Notes: generated by a model from the letters alone, not told the origin. Shown: positions 1-6,481, counted from the stretch's first letter. The stretch is DNA of 7,830 nt from DASUAO01 sp046484625 (GCA_046484625.1 JAWOIO010000105.1:1-7830), one strand, 5' to 3'. A program made the numbers and translations.

Positions 1-84
1 GGCACTCCGACCGCCCTAGTGGTCTCTCCGGGAAGTCCGGTGCCCATTCGCCGGCGAGAACCGAGCAGGCCTAGGACGCAGGGA

Positions 85-110
85 GGCCGCATACCAGAAG
101 GTATGTGGCC
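85..110 (+). terminator. Possible hairpin terminator of an upstream plus-strand gene
   Basis: Positions 85-95 pair with 100-110 around an AGAA tetraloop, giving 11 pairs with one G-U (89/106). The G-U pair forms only in plus-strand RNA; the minus-strand transcript would have a C-A mismatch there. No T tract follows. One open plus-strand frame entering from the left edge ends with TAG at 72-74, ten bases before the stem, and about 74% of its 23 codons end in G or C. The hairpin could therefore end a gene lying mostly outside the window. That frame is too short to call as a gene. Confidence 0.35.
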
Positions 111-216
111 GACCGAGGACGACGGCATGCGATGTGTTCGCAGCCGCGCGAAGGGGTGGCGTACTTCCCGGAGCGACCACTAGGTTCTTCCCCGATCTCG
201 AGACGAGGACAAGCCG

Positions 217-252
217 CCAGGCGCCGCCGCCCGTCTGGGAGGCGGCGCCTGG
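217..252 (-). terminator. Strong GC-rich hairpin terminator after the 186-aa secreted protein gene
   Basis: Positions 217-228 are the exact reverse complement of 241-252, a perfect 12-bp stem. The loop (229-240) can add three further C-G pairs (230-232 with 237-239) after a G-A mismatch, leaving a GTCT tetraloop. On the minus strand the stem starts 7 bases after the TGA at 262-260. There is no clear U tract behind it, only a mildly T-containing stretch. This fits the U-poor hairpins often seen at gene ends in high-GC actinobacteria. Confidence 0.7.
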
Positions 253-259
253 ATGGACG

Positions 260-820
260 TCAGCCGATCAACTCCACTGCGTACTCGCAGGGATGCTTCT
301 CGAGGCTGGGGTGCGGGCCGGCGACCCGGATGACGTCGTCATCGGTGAGGTAGATGCCGCCCGGTATGTCGTCCCCTTCAGTGTCGAACAGGAACGTGGC
401 GTGGACAGAGCCGGTGTTGCGCTCCACGACCTTGCCGTCCGAGTCCTCGACGACGAACGGCTGCCCGGCTTCGACCCAGCGGAACTCGAAGATCGAGCCC
501 TCCACGTGCGTCGCCTCGACCTCGATGAAGAGCCCCTGCCCGCGGATGACGAACCACTGGCCGTTCTCCGGGTTCCTCCAGGTCTCGCGGTAGGAGAACC
601 GGTTCATGACCGGGAAGGTGCCCTTGATCTTGTTCTTGCCCTCGCGGAGGACGAGCAGCCCCTCCGCGGAGCCGGTCACGTCGACGTCGAAGCCGCAGTC
701 CTCCGTGAAGGACCACTCGTCCTCCCAAAAGAACATCGCGCGCACGGTCGCCTGTGCCGACGCCGCGACCGAGACGGCCAACAGTGCCGCCGCGACGAGA
801 CCTATGACGATCCTCTTCAT
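260..820 (-). CDS. Secreted protein of unknown function, 186 aa
   Basis: The N-terminus is a classical Sec signal peptide: MKR, a hydrophobic core (residues 4-20), then an A-x-A site (Ala22-Gln23-Ala24) with predicted cleavage before Thr25. The mature part is about 162 residues, acidic, rich in aromatic and beta-prone segments, and has no further membrane helix. It has exactly two cysteines, Cys42 and Cys178, near its two ends, which could form one disulfide outside the cell. The ATG at 820 is preceded by AAAGGAG at good spacing, so the start is firm. It is the last gene of the minus-strand set, 73 bp after the 96-aa secreted protein, and is followed by a strong hairpin. Phrases such as NRFSYRETW, VIRGQGLF and ATHVEGSIFEF recall secreted hypothetical proteins I associate with Thermoleophilia, but I know no function. 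A ligand-binding or envelope role is only a guess. Confidence 0.85.
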   Translation of the reverse strand: MKRIVIGLVAAALLAVSVAASAQATVRAMFFWEDEWSFTEDCGFDVDVTGSAEGLLVLREGKNKIKGTFPVMNRFSYRETWRNPENGQWFVIRGQGLFIEVEATHVEGSIFEFRWVEAGQPFVVEDSDGKVVERNTGSVHATFLFDTEGDDIPGGIYLTDDDVIRVAGPHPSLEKHPCEYAVELIG

Positions 821-850
821 CAGAACGCTCTCCTTTCGAATCGATCTTGG

Positions 851-887
851 GTGAGCGCGCGCGGCCGGGAGGGACGCGCACGCTCAC
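851..887 (-). terminator. Intergenic hairpin between the two secreted-protein genes
   Basis: Positions 851-857 pair with 881-887 (7 bp). After one C-A mismatch (858/880), 859-863 pair with 875-879 (5 bp), leaving an 11-base loop. On the minus strand the stem begins 7 bases after the TAG of the 96-aa gene. No U tract follows. It could be a terminator, a partial terminator that lowers expression of the downstream 186-aa gene, or an mRNA-stabilising 3' stem inside an operon. Confidence 0.45.
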
Positions 888-893
888 GCTCTC

Positions 894-1184
894 CTACGGG
901 CAGGGCCCCTTCTGCAGGCGGGAGTTGCCCTCGTCGGCCGCGTACGCGGTTCCGATCTCGTCCGCATCGTCGGGGAGCCCCGGACGGAGATCGCGCTGGC
1001 CGAGGCTGTTGGTCGGGGCGGCCGCGTTCTCCGGCAAGTCCACGGACTTCACCGAGCCGACGATCATGCACGTGCCGTCCGGCAGGATGATGTGGGCGCG
1101 GTTGTGGGCCGTAGCCGCAGGCGCCAGCAGGAGCGCGACTGCGGCCGCGGCGAGCGACGCCTTGATGAACGTGAACTTCTTCAT
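894..1184 (-). CDS. Small secreted protein of unknown function, 96 aa
   Basis: A clear Sec signal peptide opens the protein: MKKFTFIK, a hydrophobic core (residues 9-21), then Ala24-Thr25-Ala26 with likely cleavage before His27. The mature chain is about 70 residues with two cysteines (Cys39 and Cys95, the latter in a C-terminal GPCP), compatible with one disulfide. I do not recognise a family. The start at 1184 is supported by GGGAGG six to seven bases upstream, by the signal peptide and by codon use: about 93% of codons end in G or C from here on. The frame stays open back to an ATG at 1346 that overlaps the DUF1059-like stop as ATGA, but only 63% of those 54 extra codons end in G or C, so that start is disfavoured. 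It lies between the DUF1059-like gene and the 186-aa secreted protein gene, probably in the same transcript. Confidence 0.8.
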   Translation of the reverse strand: MKKFTFIKASLAAAAVALLLAPAATAHNRAHIILPDGTCMIVGSVKSVDLPENAAAPTNSLGQRDLRPGLPDDADEIGTAYAADEGNSRLQKGPCP

Positions 1185-1342
1185 CGTTCCTCCCTTGCTC
1201 ATCGAGTTGACAGGGAGCGGATGCAGGTCGGCGTGAACCACGTGACGCAGACCCTCCCGCTCTCGAGTACGAGCACGAAGAGCCCCAGTCGCCGCCACGA
1301 GATCTGCGACGATCCTTCGCACCAGAGCCCTCCCCTCTCCCT

Positions 1343-1558
1343 TCATCTCTCCTCCTTTCCGTAGCCGACTGGGCGACGGGGATCGCGGCCAGAAATCTCG
1401 ACCGGGAGCGCGCGCGAGGCCAGCAGCAGCGCTTCGCTCCGCGAGAGGGCCATGCCGTGCTCCTCTCGGGCATGGCGCCGGATCTCGGCGACGAGGCCGT
1501 CCTCGTCTTCTGCCGAGGCCTCGAAACCACACTCACAGTCCAGTACCGTTCTCACCAT
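1343..1558 (-). CDS. DUF1059-like small putative metal-binding protein, 71 aa
   Basis: The sequence carries the hallmark of the DUF1059 family (annotated as predicted small metal-binding proteins): an N-terminal CECGFEA (Cys8, Cys10), then an acidic segment (DEDGLVAEI), then HAREEHGM (His29, His34). The two cysteines and two histidines are the likely ligands; metal binding is a family inference, not shown. The C-terminal third, from about residue 40, is a family-atypical extension rich in Arg and Lys. There is no signal peptide, so it should be cytosolic. I chose ATG 1558 because it puts the Cys motif near the N-terminus as in relatives. An in-frame GTG at 1585 would add nine residues, and neither start has a strong ribosome site. 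The TGA at 1345-1343 overlaps an ATG of the downstream frame. It is the first gene of the minus-strand set and is divergent from the BTAD-propeller regulator. Confidence 0.7.
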   Translation of the reverse strand: MVRTVLDCECGFEASAEDEDGLVAEIRRHAREEHGMALSRSEALLLASRALPVEISGRDPRRPVGYGKEER

Positions 1559-1635
1559 CGCCCGGCCGACCGTAAGGAGACCCACCTAGACGGCGGCAAG
1601 ATCCGGGCTACACCACGAGCTAGGCGGTCTTGCCA
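1559..1635. promoter_or_regulatory. Divergent promoter region between the DUF1059-like gene and the membrane regulator
   Basis: This 77-bp gap is the only space from which both the minus-strand gene set and the plus-strand regulator can be transcribed. GGCAAGA (1595-1601) is the exact inverted complement of TCTTGCC (1628-1634), with a 26-bp spacer. A related direct repeat also occurs: CTAGACGGCGG (from 1586) and CTAGGCGGTC (from 1620). Regulators with a winged helix plus BTAD often bind short direct repeats, so this is a plausible operator. I see no convincing -35/-10 pair for either direction. Confidence 0.35.
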
Positions 1636-3537
1636 GTGAGGATTTCCCTGATCGGCCGGGTCACAGTCGAGCTCGACGACGGCGTGCTCGACGAGACGCA
1701 GCTCCTGGGCCGCCAGGGTCGCCTGTTCTTCGCCTATCTCGTCGCGGAACACGGGCGACCGGTTCCGCGGGACGAGCTCGCGGAGGCCCTCTGGGGAGAG
1801 ACGCCGCCCGTGACCTGGGAGAAGGCGCTAACCGTGCTCGCGAGCAAGCTGCGCCGCGTGCTGGCGGAGCACGGCGTCGCGGACCCGTCGCTCCTGACCG
1901 CCGCGTTCGGCTGCTACCGCCTCGAGCTGCCGGAGGGAACCTGGGTCGACGTCCTCGAGGCCGCGAGCGCGACGGACGACGCCGAGCAGGCGCTCGGAGA
2001 CGACGACCTCGCCCGCGCGCGAGAGCGTGCCTCTCTCGCGAGCTCACTGCTTCGGCGACCCTTCCTCCCCGGTGAGGACGGCACCTGGGTCGAGGCGAAG
2101 CGGCGCGACCTGGCCGACGTTCGCGAGAGAGCGCTGGCGGCCCTCGCCGACGCGAACCTTCGCGCCGGCGACGCATCGGCGGCGGCCGACGCCGCCGAGC
2201 AGCTGATCACGCTCGCGCCCCTGCGCGAGAGCGGATACCGGCGTCTGATGGAGGCACACGCCGCTGCCGGGAATCGCGCGGAGGCCTTGGGCGTATACGA
2301 GCGCTGCCGGCAGCTGCTCGCCGACGAGCTCGGCGCCTACCCGTCACCGGAGACCGAGGCGATCTACCGCGGCCTGCTCGAGCTGCCCATCTCGCAGCCG
2401 GCGGTCACCGCGACGACGGCCGATCGGTCGCTTTCGTTGGCGCCATCGCCCGCGCGCCGAGGATCGGATCGACGCAGGCGCATCGGACTTGCCGTGGCCG
2501 CCTTTCTCGTGCTCGGGGCGGGCGGGTTCGCGGTCGCCTGGGCCAGTCGCGACGAGCCGCCGCCAGAGGTGCTGCCGGACAGCCTCGTCCGAATCGACGC
2601 GAACACGCTCGAGCCGACGGATGTCTTTCCCGTTGGAGCCGGAGCCGACATCGTCGTGGCCTCCGGCGGGTACGTCTGGGTCATGCACCACGTCGTCCGG
2701 GACGTCGACTCGGACGAGATCCGGAACGCCGGCGACCACACGGTCTCCCGCGTCGACCCGTCGACGGGCGAGGCAACGGTCGTAGGGGGCGGCCTTGCTC
2801 CGTGCGGCATCACGGCGGATCCGTCCGGCGACGTCTGGGTCGCGAACTGCTACGCCCCGGAGGTCGGCCAGAAACCAACAGTCGTGCGGGTCGACGCCGA
2901 GACGCTCGATTTCGAGCGTACGTGGGCGGCGCCGAGCCGCAGCGACGGCTTCATCCGTGGACTTGCCTACGGCGGTGGCTCGCTGTGGCTCTCGGACATC
3001 TTCGGTGGTGACGCGAGTCCCCCGTACGCAGTCCTGCAGATCGATCCGGAGACGGGAGCGCGTCGCTCGTTCCCCGTGAACGAGGCCGCGACGGGCTTCG
3101 GATGGTCGGAGGGATACGGCGACCTGTGGATCAACCACTTCGGCGACGGCAAGCTCTCGCGGCTCCATCCTGCGACCGAGGAGGTCGAAACGATCGATGG
3201 CGTCGCCTTCACTCCTATCTATCCCGTGGTGAACCTCGACACCGTATGGACGGCCGACTGGTCTATGCCCCGGGTCGTCCGCGTTCCGGCGGTCGGGACG
3301 GCCACGCCCAAAGTGATCGACCTTCCTGGCGGACCCTCACGGCTGAGCTATGTGTGGGACATCGACGCGGGTGCGGGCGCAGTCTGGGCGGTCACACCCC
3401 GGCTCGGCTCCCTATGGAAGATCGACCCGGAGACCGACGCCGTGACCCGAGTCCGGATCCCCTACCTCCCGAGCGGCGTCGCGGTCGACGACGATGCGGT
3501 CTGGGTCACAGTGCGCGCCGGGTCGAGTGGCCCCTGA
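1636..3537 (+). CDS. Membrane-anchored BTAD transcriptional regulator with extracellular beta-propeller sensor, 633 aa
   Basis: Residues 3-96 form an OmpR/PhoB-type winged helix (start RISLIGRVTVELD; DELAEALWGE; helix KALTVLASKLRRVL). Residues 105-250 are a BTAD helical repeat domain as in SARP-type activators (ending ADELGAYPSPETEAIYRGLL). A basic RRRR is followed by one transmembrane helix at about 283-303. The rest (316-628) is a beta-propeller of the YncE/streptogramin-lyase-like kind, with seven [VL]W repeats at about residues 347, 400, 450, 497, 537, 583 and 622, suggesting seven blades. The topology places DNA binding inside and the propeller outside, so it probably acts as a one-component sensor like CadC/ToxR; the ligand is unknown. 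The start is uncertain: GTG 1636 gives the usual family N-terminus, with AGGCGG eight bases upstream; TTG 1630 would add two residues. It is divergent from the small secretome set and may regulate it. Confidence 0.88.
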   Translation: MRISLIGRVTVELDDGVLDETQLLGRQGRLFFAYLVAEHGRPVPRDELAEALWGETPPVTWEKALTVLASKLRRVLAEHGVADPSLLTAAFGCYRLELPEGTWVDVLEAASATDDAEQALGDDDLARARERASLASSLLRRPFLPGEDGTWVEAKRRDLADVRERALAALADANLRAGDASAAADAAEQLITLAPLRESGYRRLMEAHAAAGNRAEALGVYERCRQLLADELGAYPSPETEAIYRGLLELPISQPAVTATTADRSLSLAPSPARRGSDRRRRIGLAVAAFLVLGAGGFAVAWASRDEPPPEVLPDSLVRIDANTLEPTDVFPVGAGADIVVASGGYVWVMHHVVRDVDSDEIRNAGDHTVSRVDPSTGEATVVGGGLAPCGITADPSGDVWVANCYAPEVGQKPTVVRVDAETLDFERTWAAPSRSDGFIRGLAYGGGSLWLSDIFGGDASPPYAVLQIDPETGARRSFPVNEAATGFGWSEGYGDLWINHFGDGKLSRLHPATEEVETIDGVAFTPIYPVVNLDTVWTADWSMPRVVRVPAVGTATPKVIDLPGGPSRLSYVWDIDAGAGAVWAVTPRLGSLWKIDPETDAVTRVRIPYLPSGVAVDDDAVWVTVRAGSSGP

Positions 3538-3542
3538 GGTTG

Positions 3543-3722
3543 GTGCGACGCGATGGTCGGAAGCCCGCGTCGCGCGGAACCCGCGAACGGGACTCTTGCA
3601 GCTTCTGGATCACACCGACCGGTGACACGACCCTCAACGCCGTCGCGGTTCACCGGATCGTCGATGGGAAGGTGAAGCCGACGTCGACGGTTCTCGTACC
3701 GGATGCCCTCGTCGGCCGCTGA
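3543..3722 (+). other. Short open frame or gene remnant downstream of the regulator
   Basis: Starting a few bases after the regulator's TGA (GTG 3543, or TTG 3540), a frame of about 59 codons runs to TGA 3720-3722. In its later part (from about 3597) some 81% of codons end in G or C, and it reads like a folded C-terminus (FWITPTGDTTLNAVAVHRIV, then DGKV and a hydrophobic STVLVPDALVG). The first 20 codons are Arg-rich and look less coding-like. I do not recognise the family; an NTF2/SnoaL-like end is conceivable. It overlaps the 3' tail of the minus-strand FGE gene, whose codons there look random, so the plus strand seems the better coding candidate here. It may be the 3' end of a decayed or truncated gene rather than a functional one. 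Confidence 0.3.
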
Positions 3723-4719
3723 GACGCATGTCTGAGGATCCCGTCGTTCTCACGTCCGCCGGCCTCACGACGCAGCGGAAGCCGACGTGGCTCATCCCGG
3801 TGTCGACCATCTGCGGCCGCCGGGCGGCGGGGCGGTAGCGCATGCAGTACGAGTCGGCGCAGAGGAACGAGCCCCCCTTGATCACCTTCCGCGGGACGCG
3901 GAACTGGGGCTGCGCCGGGTCGTAGCTACCCTCGAGACTCCCGCCGCGCGGATTGAGCGGCACGCAGCAGGGTTTGTCGGGATCCTCGGGGTGACGGTCG
4001 AGGTACCAGTCGTCCGTCCACTCCCAGACGTTCCCCGCCATATCGAGGAGGTCGAACCCGTTCGGGGCGTACGAACCGACCGGGGCGGTCGTCCCGTACC
4101 CGGGTTCCGCCCGCCACGGGAAGTCGCCGTGCCAGTAGTGGGCGAGCCGCTCGCCGTCCTGCTCGGGCTCGTCGCCCCAGGTGTAGGTGGCGCTCTCGAG
4201 GCCGCCGCGGGCGGCCCGCTCCCACTCGGCCTCCGTCGGCAACGCCTTCCCAGTCCACGCGGCGAACGCCGCAGCGTCCTCGTGCGCGACCTGCACGACC
4301 GGGTGGCTCTCGCGGCCTGCTAGCGACGAGCCCGAGCCGTCCGGGTGCCGCCAGCAGGCACCCGGCGTCCACGTCCACCACTGGCTCAGGTGGCGGAGGT
4401 CGACCGGGCCGGCGGTGCGGGTGAAGACGAGCGCGCCGGCGACGAGGTTCTCCGCCGGCGCACCGGGGAAGTCGGCGGGGTCGAGCTCTCGCTCGGCGAC
4501 CGTCATGTAGCCGGTCGCGTCGACGAACGCTGCGAACTGCCCGTTCGTCACCGGGGCCGCGTCCATCCAGAGCCCGTCCACGGTGACGGCGTGCACGGGC
4601 GCCTCCTCCGGGTAGTGGCCCTCCGAACCCATGCGGAACGTGCCGCCCGGCACCCACGTCATGCCAGGGAACGGCGGCACCGGACCCGCTTCCGCCGGAG
4701 CCGGAGGATCCGCCCTCAC
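3634..4719 (-). CDS. Formylglycine-generating enzyme (aerobic, copper-dependent sulfatase activator)
   Basis: FGE oxidises the motif cysteine of type I sulfatases to Calpha-formylglycine using O2. The fold markers are all visible: MTWVPGGTFRMGSE (from residue 20), APVTNGQFAAFV (55-66), LPTEAEWERAARGG (160-173), NGFDLLDMAGNVWEWTDDWY (220-239) and KGGSF (281-285). The ending HVGFRC spans 311-316. The active-site pair is present as C-ADSY-C (Cys287 and Cys292), matching the two copper-binding cysteines of true FGE, so this is not merely a generic sulfatase-modifying-factor-fold protein. There is no signal peptide, so it should be cytosolic. The GTG start at 4719 has AGAGAAGAG upstream and lies 13 bp after the sulfatase stop, implying one transcript. 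After VVRP (residue 320) a 41-residue Arg/Ser/Pro tail follows. Only about 51% of its codons end in G or C, so the natural end was probably near 3760 and the tail is read-on sequence. Confidence 0.92.
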   Translation of the reverse strand: MRADPPAPAEAGPVPPFPGMTWVPGGTFRMGSEGHYPEEAPVHAVTVDGLWMDAAPVTNGQFAAFVDATGYMTVAERELDPADFPGAPAENLVAGALVFTRTAGPVDLRHLSQWWTWTPGACWRHPDGSGSSLAGRESHPVVQVAHEDAAAFAAWTGKALPTEAEWERAARGGLESATYTWGDEPEQDGERLAHYWHGDFPWRAEPGYGTTAPVGSYAPNGFDLLDMAGNVWEWTDDWYLDRHPEDPDKPCCVPLNPRGGSLEGSYDPAQPQFRVPRKVIKGGSFLCADSYCMRYRPAARRPQMVDTGMSHVGFRCVVRPADVRTTGSSDMRLSGRRGHPVREPSTSASPSHRRSGEPRRR

Positions 4720-4732
4720 GACGGCTCTTCTC

Positions 4733-6238
4733 TCAGTGACCCGACGCGATCGCCGCTTCGAGCTTCGCCTGCACCTGGTCGACCGTGAAGCTGGCGGCCT
4801 TCATCCGCGGCGGGTACTCGATGAATGTCTGCAGGAACTCGCCGACGATCAGCCGCGCGGGCACGACGAGGAAGATGCGGTCCATGAGCCAGTCCCAGTA
4901 CGTGTTCGAGGTGGTGTCGGCCCGCTCGTAGGGGTCGGTACGCAGGTTGAAGAGCTTCGGTGCGCGGAGCGGCACGAGTGGCTCGAACCAGACCTGGAGC
5001 GTCCCGGGCAACCGCTGCTCCATGAACACGAGCTTCCAGTTGTCGTAGCGCATCGCCATCAGGTCTCCGTCGTCGGAGAAGTAGAAGAACTCGACGCGCG
5101 GGCTCTGATCCATCTCGCCGGTCAGGTACGGCAGCTGGTCGTAGCCGTCGAGGTGCACCCGGAACGTCTTCCCGGCGGCTTCGTGCCCGGCGAGCAGCTT
5201 CTCCTTGATCTCCGGCTCACCCGCCGCCGCCACGAGCGTCGGCAACCAGTCGAGGTGGCTGATGATCCCGTTCGACACCGCGCCGGCTTCGATACGCCCC
5301 GGCCAGCGGACGACCTGCGGGACGCGGAACGCACCCTCCCAGTTCGTGTTCTTCTCGCCGCGAAACGGAGTCGTCGCGCCGTCCGGCCACGAGTTCGCGT
5401 GCGGACCGTTGTCGGTGGAGTAGACGACGATCGTGTCCTCGGTGATGCCGAGCTCGTCCAGCTTGTCGAGCACCCGCCCGACATGGCGATCGTGGTCGAG
5501 CATGGTGTCGTGGTAGGGCGACTGCCAGCGCCCTGCCTTCCCGAGGCTCCGCCGCTTGGTGTGCGTCCGGAAGTGCATGTGGGTGGTGTTGATCCAGACG
5601 AAGAACGGCTTCCGCTGGTTGACCTTGCGCTGCATGAAGTCGAGAGCGCCGTCGACGATCTCCTCGTCGATCGTCTCCATGCGCTTGCGCGTGAGCGGGC
5701 CCGTGTCCTGGATCGTGTGCTTGCCGCCGGCGGTCATCCGCGACCTGATCACGCCGCGGGGGCCGAACCGCTCGCGGAAGCGCGGATACCGCTCCGGATC
5801 CGGATAGTCGGGGTGCTCGGGCTCCTCCTCGGCGTTCAGGTGGTAGAGGTTCCCGAAGAACTCGTCGAACCCGTGCATCGTCGGCAGGTGGTCGTCGCGG
5901 TCCCCGAGGTGGTTCTTCCCGAACTGGCCGGTTGCGTACCCGAGCGGCTTCAGCAGTTCGGCAATGGTCGGGTCGTCGCCGGAGAGCCCGCTCTCCGCTC
6001 CAGGGAGGCCGACCTTGCTGAGGCCCGTGCGGTACACGCTCTGGCCGGTGATGAACGCCGATCGTCCCGCCGTGCAGCTCTGCTCCCCGTAGGCGTCGGT
6101 GAACCGCATTCCTTCGTCAGCCAGGCGGTCGATGTTCGGGGTGCGATACCCCATCAACCCGTCGCTGTAGCAGCTCAGGTTGCTGATCCCGATGTCGTCG
6201 CCCCAGAACACGACGATGTTCGGTCTCTCGGCAGCCAC
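4733..6238 (-). CDS. Type I sulfatase (arylsulfatase family), cytosolic, 501 aa
   Basis: It hydrolyses sulfate esters using a formylglycine made from Cys55 in SCTAGRSAFITG, which fits the C-x-[P/A]-x-R activation motif in its Ala form. Other alkaline-phosphatase-superfamily sites are visible: GDD (Asp14, Asp15) after PNIVVFW, GKNHLGD (Lys108, His110), TTHMHF (His220), STDNG (Asp276, Asn277), and FRGEKNTNWEGAFRVP with Lys296. The length is usual for the family. No signal peptide or N-terminal anchor is seen, so it and its FGE should meet in the cytoplasm. A hydrophobic amphipathic stretch near 447-472 might touch the membrane. Start: GTG 6238 has AAGGAGG five bases upstream and begins right before the first beta strand; the in-frame ATG at 6304 would add 22 unrelated residues. 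The substrate cannot be read from sequence; aryl or alkyl sulfate scavenging is the default guess. It is divergent from a desaturase. Confidence 0.93.
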   Translation of the reverse strand: MAAERPNIVVFWGDDIGISNLSCYSDGLMGYRTPNIDRLADEGMRFTDAYGEQSCTAGRSAFITGQSVYRTGLSKVGLPGAESGLSGDDPTIAELLKPLGYATGQFGKNHLGDRDDHLPTMHGFDEFFGNLYHLNAEEEPEHPDYPDPERYPRFRERFGPRGVIRSRMTAGGKHTIQDTGPLTRKRMETIDEEIVDGALDFMQRKVNQRKPFFVWINTTHMHFRTHTKRRSLGKAGRWQSPYHDTMLDHDRHVGRVLDKLDELGITEDTIVVYSTDNGPHANSWPDGATTPFRGEKNTNWEGAFRVPQVVRWPGRIEAGAVSNGIISHLDWLPTLVAAAGEPEIKEKLLAGHEAAGKTFRVHLDGYDQLPYLTGEMDQSPRVEFFYFSDDGDLMAMRYDNWKLVFMEQRLPGTLQVWFEPLVPLRAPKLFNLRTDPYERADTTSNTYWDWLMDRIFLVVPARLIVGEFLQTFIEYPPRMKAASFTVDQVQAKLEAAIASGH

Positions 6239-6481
6239 TCCACCCTCCTTGTCGACGACCCGACCCGTAGGCGCAACTATGACGGTTCCCTCGGCGCGCC
6301 GCATCTCGTGCGGCTCACGGGCGACGCGGACACACAGCGGCGCTCGTATCGTCGAATCCGCTATCGCCCGCGACCATGCGTCGGCGAGTCGAGCCGGGCG
6401 TCAGGTTACTCTGTGGCCTCAATCTCGGATATCGAAGGCGTCTGCGCCCTCTCTATCCGCACGCTGGACAGGGAGGTTTCG
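6239..6481. promoter_or_regulatory. Divergent control region between sulfatase/FGE and desaturase
   Basis: This gap of 243 bp has no gene and separates the two divergent starts. It must hold promoters for both directions. A dyad GCCGCA-TCTCG-TGCGGC lies at 6298-6314, in the likely sulfatase leader or promoter. For the desaturase, a weak -35/-10 candidate is TTACTC (6406-6411) and GATATC (6428-6433) with a 16-bp spacer; it matches consensus poorly. The desaturase ribosome site is GGGAGG at 6471-6476. I see no riboswitch or clear operator. Confidence 0.4.
6244..6250 (-). promoter_or_regulatory. Ribosome binding site that fixes the sulfatase start
   Basis: On the minus strand this reads AAGGAGG, a near-perfect Shine-Dalgarno sequence, five bases before GTG at 6238-6236. 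It decides against the upstream in-frame ATG at 6304. Confidence 0.8.

Noticed and set aside
24..60. GGGAAG-CCGG-like stretch resembling part of a cobalamin riboswitch core.
   Set aside because: The remaining conserved core elements are absent nearby, and no vitamin-related gene follows; partial matches of this type are expected in GC-rich DNA.
134..1090. 318-codon plus-strand open frame at the left side.
   Set aside because: It is antisense to two genes with signal peptides, good ribosome sites and terminator-like hairpins; the translated product is low-complexity Arg/Pro/Ser toward its end.
820..1536. 238-codon minus-strand frame overlapping the DUF1059-like and 96-aa genes.
   Set aside because: Arg/Ser-rich with no domain, out of frame with both real genes, and lacking their codon bias.
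3576..3596. CCCG-CGAA-CGGG mini-hairpin after the regulator gene, considered as a terminator.
   Set aside because: Only four base pairs and no T tract; too weak to call.
6236..6304. Longer sulfatase reading frame from ATG 6304.
   Set aside because: The extra 22 residues have no family counterpart, and AAGGAGG sits correctly before GTG 6238.
4631..6481. Very long plus-strand open frame running through the FGE start and the whole sulfatase gene into the desaturase.
   Set aside because: It is antisense to two well-recognised enzymes and has Arg/Val/His-rich composition typical of GC-rich shadow frames. The desaturase start at 6482 has its own ribosome site and family-typical N-terminus.
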